Translations under genes and position numbers: made by a program
Part shown: piece after piece, positions 8,195 through 17,266 of the stretch
How positions within the stretch are numbered: position 1 is the stretch's first letter
How the letters are laid out: each line of letters opens with the position of its first letter
The notes under the pieces: model-generated
Told to the model about the DNA's origin: nothing
What the model saw: only the letters and a program-made list of their open reading frames with translations
Database searches by the model: none
DNA from: Sphingomonas sp. Leaf32
GTDB taxonomy: Bacteria; Pseudomonadota; Alphaproteobacteria; Sphingomonadales; Sphingomonadaceae
Direction of reading: 5' to 3'
Assembly (NCBI RefSeq): GCF_001421765.1
Contig: NZ_LMLA01000001.1
Coordinates: 605,199 to 669,198, forward strand
Length of the DNA: 64,000 nt

Positions 8195-8842
8195 ATGACC
8201 GAACTCTGGAACCAGATCGTCGCCGACTTCGCCAATATCGGTTCGCCGTCCGCGCTGGCGGCGTTCGGACAGGTGGTGTTGATCGACGTGATGCTGGCGG
8301 CCGACAACGCGATCGTCGTCGGCGCGCTGGCCGCCGGCCTGCCGGCCGACATGCGGCGCAAGGTCATCCTGATCGGCGTCGGCGCTGCGCTGCTGCTACG
8401 GGTCATTTTCGCGTTGCTGGTCACGCAGCTGTTGCAGGTGACCGGGCTGGTGTTTGCCGGCGGGTTGCTGCTGGTGTGGGTCGCGGGGAAGATGTGGCGC
8501 GAGCTGCGCGGCGGCGACGATGGCGAGGATGCGGTCGTGCAGGTCGCGCCGCGCAGCTTCGCCAGCGCGGCATGGGCGGTGGCGATTGCCGATGTCAGCA
8601 TGAGCCTCGACAATGTGCTGGCCGTCGCCGGCGCGGCGCGCGATCATCCGGGCATCCTCGCCATCGGCCTGATCCTGTCGGTCGCGCTGATGGGCGTAGC
8701 GGCGAACGTGCTGGCGCGCGTGATCGAGCGGTATCGCTGGGTCGCCTATGTCGGCCTTGCCGTCATTCTCTATGTCGCGTGCCGGATGATCGTCGAAGGG
8801 CTGACCGATCCGTCGCGCGGCGTCCTGACCCTGTTCGCCTGA
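8195..8842 (+). CDS. TerC family membrane protein (YjbE type)
   Basis: A 215-residue integral membrane protein with about seven predicted helices. It carries the two TerC-type acidic motifs: VVLIDVMLAADNAIVVGALA near residues 28-47 and AIADVSMSLDNVLAVAG near 130-146, whose Asp/Asn residues resemble metal-binding positions. YjbE/TerC proteins are linked to metal (especially Mn2+) export or loading of secreted enzymes, and to tellurite resistance. It starts 4 bp after the CitMHS stop, so it is probably co-transcribed, which would fit handling of the metal brought in with citrate. That link is speculative. Confidence 0.88.
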   Translation: MTELWNQIVADFANIGSPSALAAFGQVVLIDVMLAADNAIVVGALAAGLPADMRRKVILIGVGAALLLRVIFALLVTQLLQVTGLVFAGGLLLVWVAGKMWRELRGGDDGEDAVVQVAPRSFASAAWAVAIADVSMSLDNVLAVAGAARDHPGILAIGLILSVALMGVAANVLARVIERYRWVAYVGLAVILYVACRMIVEGLTDPSRGVLTLFA

Positions 8843-8872
8843 CGCACCCATCCTTTCTTGCAGGAAGCATCC

Positions 8873-9535
8873 ATGATCCAGCCATCGATACCGCTCGTTC
8901 TGCTTCCCGCCATGGGTTGCGACGGTCAGCTCTGGGCGCGGCAGGTCGTCGACCTTGGCGATGTCGCGCATCCCGAACTCGGCGACCTGACCGTCGACGA
9001 CAGCCTGTCGGCGATGGCGGCGCGGGTCTTGGCCCATGCCCCGCCGTGCTTCGCCGTCGCCGGGGTGAGTCTCGGCGGCTATGTCGCGCTGGAGATGATC
9101 CGGCAGGCGCCCGACCGGGTGCAGCGCGTCGCGCTGTTCGGGACGCGGGCCTCCATGGAGATGCGCGCCCGGACGGTCGGCGAACAGGGGCTGCTCGCCA
9201 CCGCGCCCCATGCCGACCCGATGCTGACCCCGATCATCAGCGGCCCGGTGCAGGCGATGGCCGAGCGGGTGGGGGCGGAGGTGTTCGAGCGGCAGCAGCG
9301 CGCGCTGCTGGCCCGGCCCGACCTCGACGCCGCCATCGCCGCGGTGCGGGTGCCGACGCTGGTCGCGGTCGGCGACCGCGACCGCATCTGTCGGGTGGAG
9401 GATGCTCAGGCGCTGGCCGATCGCATCCCCGGCGCACGCTTCCACGTCCTTCGCAACTGCGGCCACCTGTCGCCGATGGAGCGTTCGGGCGAGGTCACGA
9501 TGCTGTTGCGCGCGTGGCTTACGGGCGGCGGGTGA
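8873..9535 (+). CDS. alpha/beta-fold hydrolase
   Basis: A 220-residue cytoplasmic alpha/beta hydrolase. The nucleophile elbow is GVSLGG with Ser66; the likely acid is Asp in VGDRDRIC and the base His in CGHLSPME near the C terminus, giving a full triad. The ATG at 8873 is preferred over an in-frame TTG at 8858 because AGGAAG lies 6 bp before the ATG. It follows terC by 30 bp and probably belongs to the same transcript. The substrate cannot be deduced; the fold is shared by esterases, lipases and MetX/BioH-like enzymes. Confidence 0.85.
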   Translation: MIQPSIPLVLLPAMGCDGQLWARQVVDLGDVAHPELGDLTVDDSLSAMAARVLAHAPPCFAVAGVSLGGYVALEMIRQAPDRVQRVALFGTRASMEMRARTVGEQGLLATAPHADPMLTPIISGPVQAMAERVGAEVFERQQRALLARPDLDAAIAAVRVPTLVAVGDRDRICRVEDAQALADRIPGARFHVLRNCGHLSPMERSGEVTMLLRAWLTGGG

Positions 9536-9602
9536 CGGCGAAGGATCGACGTAGCGGATAAACCCCCTACAAGGGCGTTTCCCGATCGTCGTTGAGAGCC
9601 TG

Positions 9603-10454
9603 ATGTCCGATACCCTGAAGGTGATGCTCCAGCACGTGCTGCCCAAACAGGGGCTTACGATCCTTGCCGGCCGGATCGCCGGTGCGCGGGGCGGGGCGAT
9701 GACCACGCGGCTGATCCGCTGGTTCGTCGCGAAATACGGCGTCGACATGGGCGAGGCGGCGAACCCGGACATCGCCAGCTATGCCAGCTTCAACGACTTC
9801 TTCACCCGCCCGCTGAAACCCGGCGCCCGCCCGATCGCGGCGGCAGAGTTCGTTTGCCCGGTCGATGGTGCGATCAGCCAGCTGGGGCCGATCGATGACC
9901 AGCATATGGTGCAGGCGAAGGGGCATCGCTTCACCACGACTGACCTGGTCGGCGGCGATGCCGCGCTGGCCGGGCGGTTCCGGCATGGCAGCTTCGCCAA
10001 CCTGTATCTGTCGCCCAGGGACTATCACCGGCTGCACATGCCCTGCGACGGGCGGCTGGTGCGGATGATCCATGTGCCTGGCGCGCTTTTTTCGGTGAAC
10101 CCGGTCACCGCGCGTGGCGTGCCGAACCTGTTCGCGCGCAACGAACGGGTGGTGTGCGTGTTCGAGTCCGCCGACCACGGCATGTTCGTGATGGTGCTGG
10201 TCGGTGCGACCATCGTCGGCAGCATCGCGACCCCGTGGCACGGGGGCGTCAATGCACGGCGCACCGGCAAGTCATCCGAATGGAGCTATGCCGACCGCGA
10301 CATCACACTGGCCAAGGGCGAGGAGATGGGCCGTTTCCTGCTCGGCTCCACGGTCGTGATGCTGTTCGAGCGTGACCGGATCGCGTTCGCGGCGGACTGG
10401 GTGCCCGAGCGCACCGTGCGGCTGGGTGAGCGGATGGGCGATCATCCGGCCTGA
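9603..10454 (+). CDS. psd: phosphatidylserine decarboxylase proenzyme
   Basis: A 283-residue proenzyme that decarboxylates phosphatidylserine to phosphatidylethanolamine at the inner membrane. The self-cleavage site is LGST at 247-250: cleavage before Ser249 makes the pyruvoyl group on the small alpha chain. Other family marks are FFTRPLKPGARPI, CPVDGAISQLG, NLYLSPRDYHRLHMP (with conserved His residues) and GATIVGSI. Length and LGST motif match the long, E. coli-like type. The ATG is at 9603. It is preceded by a 67-bp gap after the hydrolase gene. Confidence 0.95.
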   Translation: MSDTLKVMLQHVLPKQGLTILAGRIAGARGGAMTTRLIRWFVAKYGVDMGEAANPDIASYASFNDFFTRPLKPGARPIAAAEFVCPVDGAISQLGPIDDQHMVQAKGHRFTTTDLVGGDAALAGRFRHGSFANLYLSPRDYHRLHMPCDGRLVRMIHVPGALFSVNPVTARGVPNLFARNERVVCVFESADHGMFVMVLVGATIVGSIATPWHGGVNARRTGKSSEWSYADRDITLAKGEEMGRFLLGSTVVMLFERDRIAFAADWVPERTVRLGERMGDHPA

Positions 10455-10532
10455 CATCGGCGATACTGTCCATCTGGATGCGGCGCCAGCGCAGGCCGAA
10501 GCCCAGGTCGGATCGACCTTCGCATTCCATTC

Positions 10533-10639
10533 GTCACCTCGGACTTGTTCCAGGGTCCACCGAGCCGCGATCGCGGTTGCTAGAGGCTCACGCCGCACCG
10601 ATTGCCGCGCCGTGGACCCCGGAACAAGTCCAGGGTGAC
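10533..10639. repeat. REPIN-like palindromic element, copy A
   Basis: Imperfect inverted repeat: the left arm starts GTCACCTCGGACTTGTTCCA, the right arm ends GGAACAAGTCCAGGGTGAC, with a 50-odd-bp asymmetric core between them. Copies B (25979-26085) and C (58570-58693) share the arms. The core of A matches the reverse complement of the core of C. The right-hand flank (10649-10698, GGAGGCGACGATCAGGAACG...) also matches the flank of copy C. It fills most of the 506-bp gene-free stretch 10455-10960. Confidence 0.85.
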
Positions 10640-10731
10640 AGAGAGGCTGGAGGCGACGATCAGGAACGACACCGGTATTAGCCGAATGTCCATCGGCCCT
10701 ATGCGGATTCTGCCGCGTACTGTCCAAGAGC

Positions 10732-10756
10732 GATCCCGGCCTTCGCTGGGATGACG
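10732..10756. repeat. single arm of a second palindromic repeat type
   Basis: The sequence GATCCCGGCCTTCGCTGGGA followed by TGACG matches the right arm of the repeat at 40197-40294 (GATCCCGGCCTGCGCCGGGA then TGACG). No left arm is recognisable nearby, so this is a remnant or solo arm. Confidence 0.55.
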
Positions 10757-10848
10757 GCTTTCGGCGTGTATCTGCGTCGGTCCCATACAGCCACGATGCA
10801 CTATCCACCTGACAGCGCGGTCAACGTGGCCTTCTAGCATCACTAATC

Positions 10849-10917
10849 TGAGAATGTTCACATAGGCACTACGCGCGGCTTGACTCGTACCTTCCCCTGT
10901 TGAAGTGAACGTTCTCA
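10849..10917. promoter_or_regulatory. paired LacI-type operators upstream of TonB receptor gene
   Basis: TGAGAATGTTCACA (10849-10862) and AGTGAACGTTCTCA (10904-10917) are near reverse complements of each other, and each is centred on GAAYGTTC. A palindrome with a central CG (AACGTT) is the usual LacI/GalR operator form. Centres are 55 bp apart, and the second site ends 43 bp before the TonB receptor ATG at 10961. A TTGACT at 10880-10885 between the sites is a possible -35. The likely binder is the LacI protein at 18744-19808, by inference. Confidence 0.62.
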
Positions 10918-10960
10918 ATAAGCGCACAATAGGATGCGCATGAAAAAGGGGAGGACTGAC

Positions 10961-13900
10961 ATGCGTGGCACCGCCACTCGCACCGCTTCGCGTTGGATGA
11001 TCGGGGTATCGGCCGGCGCGCTGGTTGCCGTATCGGCGCCCGCGTTTGCGCAGGACGCAATCGCGACCTCCGCTGCGTCGGACGTTCAGGAAGCGCCGGT
11101 CGCCGAAGCGGAAGGCGACGAAATCCTCGTCACCGGCATCCGCGCCAGCCTTCGCGATGCGCTGAACATCAAGCGCAACGCGCAGGGCGTGGTCGACGCG
11201 ATCAGCGCCGAGGACATCGGCAAGTTCCCCGACACCAACCTCGCCGAATCGCTCCAGCGCATTACCGGCGTGTCGATCGACCGGGCGAATGGCGAAGGCT
11301 CGACCGTCACCGTGCGCGGCTTCGGTCCCGAATATAACCTCGTCGTGCTGAACGGTCGCCAGCTGCCGACCTCGACGCTGGGCGACGGTGCCAGCGCGCC
11401 GGCCTCGCGCTCGTACGACTTCGCCAATATCGCGTCCGAAGGCATTGCCGGCGTGGAGGTCTATAAGACCGGCCGCGCCGCCGTGCCGTCGGGCGGCATC
11501 GGTTCGACGATCAACATCAAGACGCCGCGCCCGCTCGACCGTCCCGGCATCCGGGGATCGGTCGCGGCCAAGGGCATGATCGACACCTCGCAGAACGGCA
11601 AGGATCAGATCACGCCGGAACTGTCGGGCGTGTTCAGCACGACCTTCGGTGGCGAGGACCAGTTCGGCTTCCTGGTGTCGGGCAGCTACCAGAAGCGCAA
11701 CGCCAGCGTGAACACCGGATCGGTCGGGTTCGGCAACTCCTTTCTCGGGACCGAGAATGACTGGGGAACGCTGGGCGCCGAAGGCCCGAACGTCATCAAC
11801 CGTCCGGGTCCGACCGATGTTTACGAAGTGCCGCAGAGCGCGGCGTACAACCTGACCGACATTCGCCGCGAGCGGATCAACGGGCAGGTGGTGCTGCAAT
11901 ATCGCCCGGTGGAATCGCTGACCGCCACGGTCGACTTCACCTATTCGCGCAACAAGGTGGAGGCACGCGACAGCAGCGTCGGCATCTGGTTCAACTTCGG
12001 CGATACCTCGACCGAATGGACCGATGGCCCCGCCGCCGGCCCGGTATTCTACACCGAGCGGTTCGGTCCGGGTAAGGACCTGTCGTACAGCGGGTCACTG
12101 ACGGCCAATGTCAGCGAGAACAAGTCGCTGGGCGGCAATCTGAAGTGGCAGGCGCCGGGCGGTGTCACAGTGACGCTCGACGCGCATCATTCGACCGCGG
12201 AATCGAAACCGACCAATCGCTTCGGCTCCAGCACCTCGGTCGGTTCGGCGATCTTCGGCGTCGCGTCGCAGACGGTCGATTTCACCAAGGACCTGCCGGT
12301 CATCTCCTATGTGATGCGGCCGGGCATCGACGCGCTGAACCCGGCGCTCATCAACGCGACCGGCAATTCGTTCCGCAACGCGTATTTCCGCGACGAGATC
12401 AATCAGGTGCAGCTGAGCGGTCGCTACGACCATGACGGCGACTTCCTCGATTCGATCGATTTCGGCTTCTCCTACGTCAACAACAAGGTGCGTTCTGCCT
12501 ACGGCTTCGTCCAGAACGATACCTGGGGCGGCGTGGGCACTCCGGCGGACCTGCCCGACGACCTGTTCACCCGCGTTTCGCTGCCCGACAAGTTCCGGGG
12601 CGTCGACGGGGCGAAAGACGGGATCATCCCGGCCTATTACCGGTTCGATTTCGAACGGATGGTCGGCCTGCTCGACCAGAAGTTCGGCATCTGCGGCGGC
12701 GACGGCAACTGCCTTGCCCCGTTCGAGGCCGATCGCCGCATCACCGAAAAGACGATCTCGCCCTTCATCCAGGTCAACAACACGTTCGACCTGCTGGGCC
12801 GTCGTTCGCACCTGATCGCGGGCGTGCGCTATGACCAGACGACGATCAGTTCCGCCTCGCTCACGCCCATCCCGGTCGGCACGGCATGGGTCGCGCAGGG
12901 CGAGTTCAACATCGTCTATTCGGCGCAGAGCGATTTCCTGACCAACAAGGGCAGCTACGACAACTGGTTGCCGGCGGTCGATTTCGACATCGAGGTGCTG
13001 GACAATGTCAAGCTGCGCGGATCGTACAGCCACACCATCACCCGCGCCGACTATAACAGCCTGCAGGGCGGCCTGACGCTCAACCGCCAGTTCGGCATCG
13101 CCGGCGGCGGCGGATTGCAGGGCAATCCGAACCTGATCCCGTTCCTGTCGAAGAATATCGATGTGTCGGCGGAATGGTATTACGCCCCGACCAGCTATGT
13201 GTCGGCCGGTTATTTCCGCAAGAAGGTGAGCAACTTCATCAATTCGCAGGAGGTGCAGCGTTCGGCGTTCGACCTGCGCGATCCCGCCGATGGTCCCCGT
13301 TTCCGCGCGGCACAGGCGGCGCTGGGCGGCACCACCGATACGGGCCGCATCCGCGACTATATCCTGCGCAACTTCACGCAGGGCGTGGAGGTCGCGCGCA
13401 ATGCAGCGGGGGCGCCGATCCTCGACGTCAACGGCTATTATACCGGCCGGATCCTTGGCCTGCCGGAAGATGGCCTGGTCGACTTCCGCGTTGGCACGCC
13501 GTTCAATTCGGACCAGACCGCAACGCTCGACGGGTTCGAATTCGCGATCCAGCACAGCTTCTGGGACACCGGCTTCGGCACGATCCTGAACTATACGATC
13601 GTGCGGGGCGACGCGAAATTCAACAACGCGCTCGACCCCAATGTCGGCCAGTTCGCGCTGGCCGGGTTGAGCGACAGCGCCAACGCGGTGCTGTTCTACG
13701 ACAAGGCCGGGTTGCAGGGGCGTGTCGCGTATAACTGGCGCGACAAATTCTACGCCGGGGGCAACCCGAACCCGACCTATGTCGAAGCCTATGGCCAGAT
13801 CGATGCCAGCGTCAGCTACCAGTTCCGCAAGGGGCTGACGCTGTTCGCCGAAGCGATCAACCTGACCGGCGAAGGGCGTCGCGGGCACCGCCGCAACGAA

Positions 13901-13966
13901 AACTTCGTGACGTTCGCGCAGCCGGGCTTCGCGCGCTATACCGGCGGCGTGCGCTTCAGCTTCTGA
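10961..13966 (+). CDS. TonB-dependent receptor (Xanthomonas/Caulobacter type)
   Basis: A 1001-residue outer-membrane active transporter. The signal peptide ends AVSAPAFAQ. A TonB-box-like EILVTGIRASLRDALNIK follows, then the plug with EDIGKFPDTNLAESLQRITG, the hallmark of the large TIGR01782-like receptors of Caulobacter, Xanthomonas and sphingomonads, often induced by carbohydrates. The beta-barrel ends in aromatic FSF. The start at 10961 is chosen because GGGGAGG sits 6 bp upstream; an in-frame ATG at 10934 lacks an RBS. Upstream are paired LacI-type operators; downstream is a hairpin and then the halogenase/SapC/cupin genes. The ligand, probably a sugar or oligosaccharide, is not identified. 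Confidence 0.93.
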   Translation: MRGTATRTASRWMIGVSAGALVAVSAPAFAQDAIATSAASDVQEAPVAEAEGDEILVTGIRASLRDALNIKRNAQGVVDAISAEDIGKFPDTNLAESLQRITGVSIDRANGEGSTVTVRGFGPEYNLVVLNGRQLPTSTLGDGASAPASRSYDFANIASEGIAGVEVYKTGRAAVPSGGIGSTINIKTPRPLDRPGIRGSVAAKGMIDTSQNGKDQITPELSGVFSTTFGGEDQFGFLVSGSYQKRNASVNTGSVGFGNSFLGTENDWGTLGAEGPNVINRPGPTDVYEVPQSAAYNLTDIRRERINGQVVLQYRPVESLTATVDFTYSRNKVEARDSSVGIWFNFGDTSTEWTDGPAAGPVFYTERFGPGKDLSYSGSLTANVSENKSLGGNLKWQAPGGVTVTLDAHHSTAESKPTNRFGSSTSVGSAIFGVASQTVDFTKDLPVISYVMRPGIDALNPALINATGNSFRNAYFRDEINQVQLSGRYDHDGDFLDSIDFGFSYVNNKVRSAYGFVQNDTWGGVGTPADLPDDLFTRVSLPDKFRGVDGAKDGIIPAYYRFDFERMVGLLDQKFGICGGDGNCLAPFEADRRITEKTISPFIQVNNTFDLLGRRSHLIAGVRYDQTTISSASLTPIPVGTAWVAQGEFNIVYSAQSDFLTNKGSYDNWLPAVDFDIEVLDNVKLRGSYSHTITRADYNSLQGGLTLNRQFGIAGGGGLQGNPNLIPFLSKNIDVSAEWYYAPTSYVSAGYFRKKVSNFINSQEVQRSAFDLRDPADGPRFRAAQAALGGTTDTGRIRDYILRNFTQGVEVARNAAGAPILDVNGYYTGRILGLPEDGLVDFRVGTPFNSDQTATLDGFEFAIQHSFWDTGFGTILNYTIVRGDAKFNNALDPNVGQFALAGLSDSANAVLFYDKAGLQGRVAYNWRDKFYAGGNPNPTYVEAYGQIDASVSYQFRKGLTLFAEAINLTGEGRRGHRRNENFVTFAQPGFARYTGGVRFSF

Positions 13967-13977
13967 TCGCACGAAGC

Positions 13978-14008
13978 GTCACCGGGCGGCCGCGTGCCGC
14001 CCGGTGAC
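13978..14008 (+). terminator. intercistronic hairpin after TonB receptor gene
   Basis: A perfect 13-bp stem, GTCACCGGGCGGC at 13978-13990 and GCCGCCCGGTGAC at 13996-14008, with a 5-nt loop. It starts 11 bp after the TonB receptor stop codon. There is no T-run, so it is more likely an mRNA 3'-end stabiliser or partial attenuator setting receptor expression above the downstream genes than a full terminator. Confidence 0.7.
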
Positions 14009-14030
14009 CGAATGACGGGACCAGTATCGC

Positions 14031-15566
14031 GTGACGCAGCGGGTGAGACGGATCGTGGTCGTCGGCGGGGGCACCGCCGGATGGCTGGCGGCGTGCCGCA
14101 TCGCGGCGGCGGCCGACCCGAACGCGGACACGCCGCTGTCGGTCACGCTGGTCGAATCCCCGGACGTCGCGACGATCGGCGTGGGCGAGGGGACATGGCC
14201 GACGATGCGCGGCACGCTGGCGCGGATCGGCATCGACGAGGCGACCTTCCTGCGCGCGGCAGACGCGTCGTTCAAACAGGGATCGCGCTTCGACGGATGG
14301 CGCAGCGGTGCGCCCGACGACCGCTACTATCACCCCTTCACCGCGCCCGCCGACCTGCCCGCCGCCGATCTTGTCCGTGCGTGGCAGGACGGGCGCTTTG
14401 CCGAGCAGGTCTGCGCCCAGCCGGCCGTTTGCGCCGAGGACCTTGCCCCCCGGCAACCGGCGATGCCGCCCTATGCCGGGGCGCTCAACTATGGCTATCA
14501 CCTCGACGCGGGGAAGTTCGCCGCGCTGCTGCGAGCCACCGCCTGCAACCGGCTGGGCGTTACCCATGTCCGCGACCATGTGACGGCGGTCGAGGCGGCG
14601 GAGAATGGCGACATCGCCGCCGTCGTCACGCGACAGGCGGGGCGGATCGCGGGTGACCTGTTCCTCGACTGCACCGGCCATGCCGCGCTGCTGATCGGCG
14701 GCCATTACGGCGTCGAGACGATCGACCGCACGCCCATCCTGTTCAACGACCGCGCGCTGGCGGTGCAGGTGCCGGTCGCGTCCGACAGCCCGATCGCATC
14801 GCAGACCAATGCGACGGCCCATGACGCCGGCTGGATCTGGGACATCGGCCTGCCGAGCAGGCGGGGCATCGGCTGCGTTTATGCGTCCGATTTCCTGAGC
14901 GACGATGCGGCGGCGGCGGCCCTGCGCGATTATCTGTCGCGCACCGCACCGGGTGTCGATCCCGACAGCCTCTCGTTCCGGCAGCTCCGCTTCCGCTCGG
15001 CCCATCGCGAGCGGTTCTGGCAGGGGAATTGCGTCGCCATCGGCCTGTCTGCCGGCTTTCTCGAACCGCTCGAAGCCTCCGCCATCGTGTTGATCGAACT
15101 GTCGATCGATGCGCTGCTGGACGGGTTCCCGGCGGAGCGCGGGGCGATGCCTCTGCTCGCCCGAAGGTTCAACGCGCTGTTCCGCTATCGCTGGGATCGG
15201 ATCGTCGATTTCCTTAAAGTTCATTATGTCCTGAGCGAGCGTGACACGCCCTATTGGCGTGCGCACCGCGATCCGGGGAGCTGGACCGGATCGCTGCACG
15301 ACCAGCTGGAACTGTGGCGGACACAGCCGCCGTCGCCCGCCGACTTCGCGCAGGCGAACGAGATTTTCCCGGCGGCCAGCCACCAATATGTGCTGTACGG
15401 CATGGGGATGACCCCGCCGCCGCCCGGCCCCCTGCGTGCCGATCCCGGTGCCGCCGCCGCCTTGCATCAGGTGCGGCAACGCGCCCGCACGCTGGGCGCC
15501 AGCCTGCCGACCAACCGCGCGTATCTTCGCGCGCTCGCTCCTCCTGCCGGAATTGCCCATGTCTGA
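14031..15566 (+). CDS. tryptophan-halogenase-like flavoprotein 1
   Basis: A 511-residue member of the FADH2-dependent tryptophan halogenase family (PF04820). The FAD-binding motif [13 protein letters not shown] is at about 9-21; [11 protein letters not shown] follows; the catalytic-lysine region is [12 protein letters not shown]; the C-terminal FAD and substrate segment is [12 protein letters not shown]. The second diagnostic motif WxWxIP appears here as WIWDIG, so Pro is replaced by Gly and halogenase chemistry is uncertain. The GTG at 14031 is the start that fits the flavin motif; there is no strong RBS. It overlaps the sapC-like gene by 8 bp. The module context suggests a role tied to the neighbouring TonB receptor. 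Confidence 0.88.
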   Translation: MTQRVRRIVVVGGGTAGWLAACRIAAAADPNADTPLSVTLVESPDVATIGVGEGTWPTMRGTLARIGIDEATFLRAADASFKQGSRFDGWRSGAPDDRYYHPFTAPADLPAADLVRAWQDGRFAEQVCAQPAVCAEDLAPRQPAMPPYAGALNYGYHLDAGKFAALLRATACNRLGVTHVRDHVTAVEAAENGDIAAVVTRQAGRIAGDLFLDCTGHAALLIGGHYGVETIDRTPILFNDRALAVQVPVASDSPIASQTNATAHDAGWIWDIGLPSRRGIGCVYASDFLSDDAAAAALRDYLSRTAPGVDPDSLSFRQLRFRSAHRERFWQGNCVAIGLSAGFLEPLEASAIVLIELSIDALLDGFPAERGAMPLLARRFNALFRYRWDRIVDFLKVHYVLSERDTPYWRAHRDPGSWTGSLHDQLELWRTQPPSPADFAQANEIFPAASHQYVLYGMGMTPPPPGPLRADPGAAAALHQVRQRARTLGASLPTNRAYLRALAPPAGIAHV

Positions 15567-16266
15567 CCATCAACTGCTGAACGCCGCCGCGCATCGCGAC
15601 CTGCGCATCCGGCGCGAACGCGGCGTCGAGCTGGGCGACGGGGTGATGACCGCGCTGGTCGTGCCGGACGAATTTCGTCGGGTGCAGGCGAGCTATCCCA
15701 TCCTGTTCCGCCAGAACCGCGAGCGTGACGCCTTCGTGCCGCTCGCGCTGTTCGGGTTCGACGCGGGCGAGAACCTGTTCCTGACCGATGGTCGCTGGGA
15801 TGCGCCCTATCTGCCGCTGTCGATCGACATCCAGCCGTTCCTGATCGGCGGCGCGCACGATGGCGATGCGACGCCCAGGGCGGTCATCGACCTTGCCAGT
15901 CCGCGCATCGCGACGGACGACGGCGTGCGCATCTTCGATCGGGAAGGGCGGCCTTCGCCCTATCTGGACATCATCCTCGAACGGCTCGGCGCGCTCGACA
16001 GGGGCTATCGCGGATCGGCGGCGTTCATGGAGGCGCTCGACCGCTATGGCCTGCTCGAACCCTTCACGCTGGAGGTGACGCTGGACGACGGGTCGACCAA
16101 CCGGCTGGTCGGATTCCACTGCATCGCCGAGGAGCGGGTGGCCGAGCTGGACGCCGCGACGCTCGGGCGGCTCAACGCCGACGGGCATCTGCTGCCGATC
16201 TACATGGCGATCGCCTCGCTCGCCAATCTGCCGGCACTGATCGCGCGCAAGAACCGGCATGGGTGA
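15559..16266 (+). CDS. SapC family protein
   Basis: A 235-residue SapC-family (PF07277) protein without signal peptide or membrane helix. Typical features are [20 protein letters not shown] near the N terminus, [17 protein letters not shown], and the segment [13 protein letters not shown]. The family was named after a Campylobacter surface-array protein, but in sphingomonads and Caulobacter it is found next to TonB receptors and halogenase-like genes and its biochemical role is unknown. The ATG at 15559 overlaps the upstream stop; the 3' end overlaps the cupin gene by 8 bp, indicating one transcript. Confidence 0.88.
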   Translation: MSDHQLLNAAAHRDLRIRRERGVELGDGVMTALVVPDEFRRVQASYPILFRQNRERDAFVPLALFGFDAGENLFLTDGRWDAPYLPLSIDIQPFLIGGAHDGDATPRAVIDLASPRIATDDGVRIFDREGRPSPYLDIILERLGALDRGYRGSAAFMEALDRYGLLEPFTLEVTLDDGSTNRLVGFHCIAEERVAELDAATLGRLNADGHLLPIYMAIASLANLPALIARKNRHG

Positions 16267-17266
16267 CCTGCCGCGCATCGCCGAGGTGGAGGCGCCCGAC
16301 GCGGCCACGCTCGACCGTCTGTTGCGGGAGGCGACCGCGCCGTTCGTGGTGCGCGGGCTGGTCGCCGACTGGCCTTTGGTCCGGGCGGCGCGGCAGTCGT
16401 CGCAGGCGGCGCGCGATTATCTGGTCGCCCATCATCGCGATATTCCGTTCACGGTATCGGTCGGGCGTCCCGGCGGCGACGATCGGCTGTTCTACGACGA
16501 CGCGATGGCGATGAACTTCGCGACGGTACGCGCGAAACTGCCCGAGATCCTCGCGCAGATCGCGCGCGTGGAGGACGCCGCCGATGCCCGGCCGATCTAT
16601 CTGGCATCGATCGACCTGCGCGGCTTTTTCGACGGGCTGGAGGAGGCGAACCGCGTCGATCTGGGGACACGCGATCCGCTGGCCAGTATCTGGATCGGGA
16701 CGCGCACCCGGATCGCCGCGCATAACGACGTGCCCGACAACCTGGCGTGCGTGGCGGCGGGGCGGCGGCGGTTCACGCTGTTCCCGCCCGACCAGTTCGC
16801 CAACCTCCATCTGGGACCGCTCGACAACACGCCGGCCGGGCGGGCGGTGTCGATGGTCGATTTCAGCGCGCCCGACCGCGACCGGCATCCACGCTTCGCC
16901 GAGGCGCTGGCCCATGCGCAGGTGGCGGAACTGGACCCCGGCGATGCGATCCACATTCCGGCGCTGTGGTGGCATCATGTCGAGGGGCTGGCCCCGTTCA
17001 ACATCCTCGTGAATTACTGGTGGCGCGACAGTCCGCGCTGGTTCGGTCAGCCGCAGGACGCGCTGCACCATGCGATCCTCGCCCTGCGCGACCTGCCCGA
17101 CGATCAGAAGGCGCATTGGCGCGCGGTGTTCGACCATTATGTCTTTGCGAACGACGACGCGGTGACCGCGCATATCCCGGCGGGCGGGCGCGGCGTGCTC
17201 GATCCGCTGACCGCCGAGAGCGCCGGGCGGTTGCGCAACTTCCTGCTGCGGCAACTGGCGAAATGA
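16259..17266 (+). CDS. cupin-like (JmjC/Cupin_8) protein
   Basis: A 335-residue cytoplasmic protein with a cupin_8/JmjC-like double-stranded beta helix. The N-terminal APFVVRGLVADWPLV and the central WIGTRTRIAAHNDVPDNLAC carry a candidate metal pair (His and Asp separated by one residue: H-N-D). The third ligand is in IHIPALWWHHVEGL. These are the marks of Fe(II)/2-oxoglutarate hydroxylase-like proteins of the FIH/TYW5 type. The substrate is unknown. Overlaps with sapC upstream and with the second halogenase gene downstream (ATGA) place it firmly in the operon. Confidence 0.88.
   Translation: MGDLPRIAEVEAPDAATLDRLLREATAPFVVRGLVADWPLVRAARQSSQAARDYLVAHHRDIPFTVSVGRPGGDDRLFYDDAMAMNFATVRAKLPEILAQIARVEDAADARPIYLASIDLRGFFDGLEEANRVDLGTRDPLASIWIGTRTRIAAHNDVPDNLACVAAGRRRFTLFPPDQFANLHLGPLDNTPAGRAVSMVDFSAPDRDRHPRFAEALAHAQVAELDPGDAIHIPALWWHHVEGLAPFNILVNYWWRDSPRWFGQPQDALHHAILALRDLPDDQKAHWRAVFDHYVFANDDAVTAHIPAGGRGVLDPLTAESAGRLRNFLLRQLAK

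Noticed and set aside
8858-8872. TTG start giving five extra residues to the alpha/beta hydrolase
   Set aside because: The RBS AGGAAG lies between this TTG and the ATG at 8873.
12095-13972. 625-codon minus-strand open frame opposite the TonB receptor
   Set aside because: Antisense shadow; the plus-strand protein has clear plug and barrel features.
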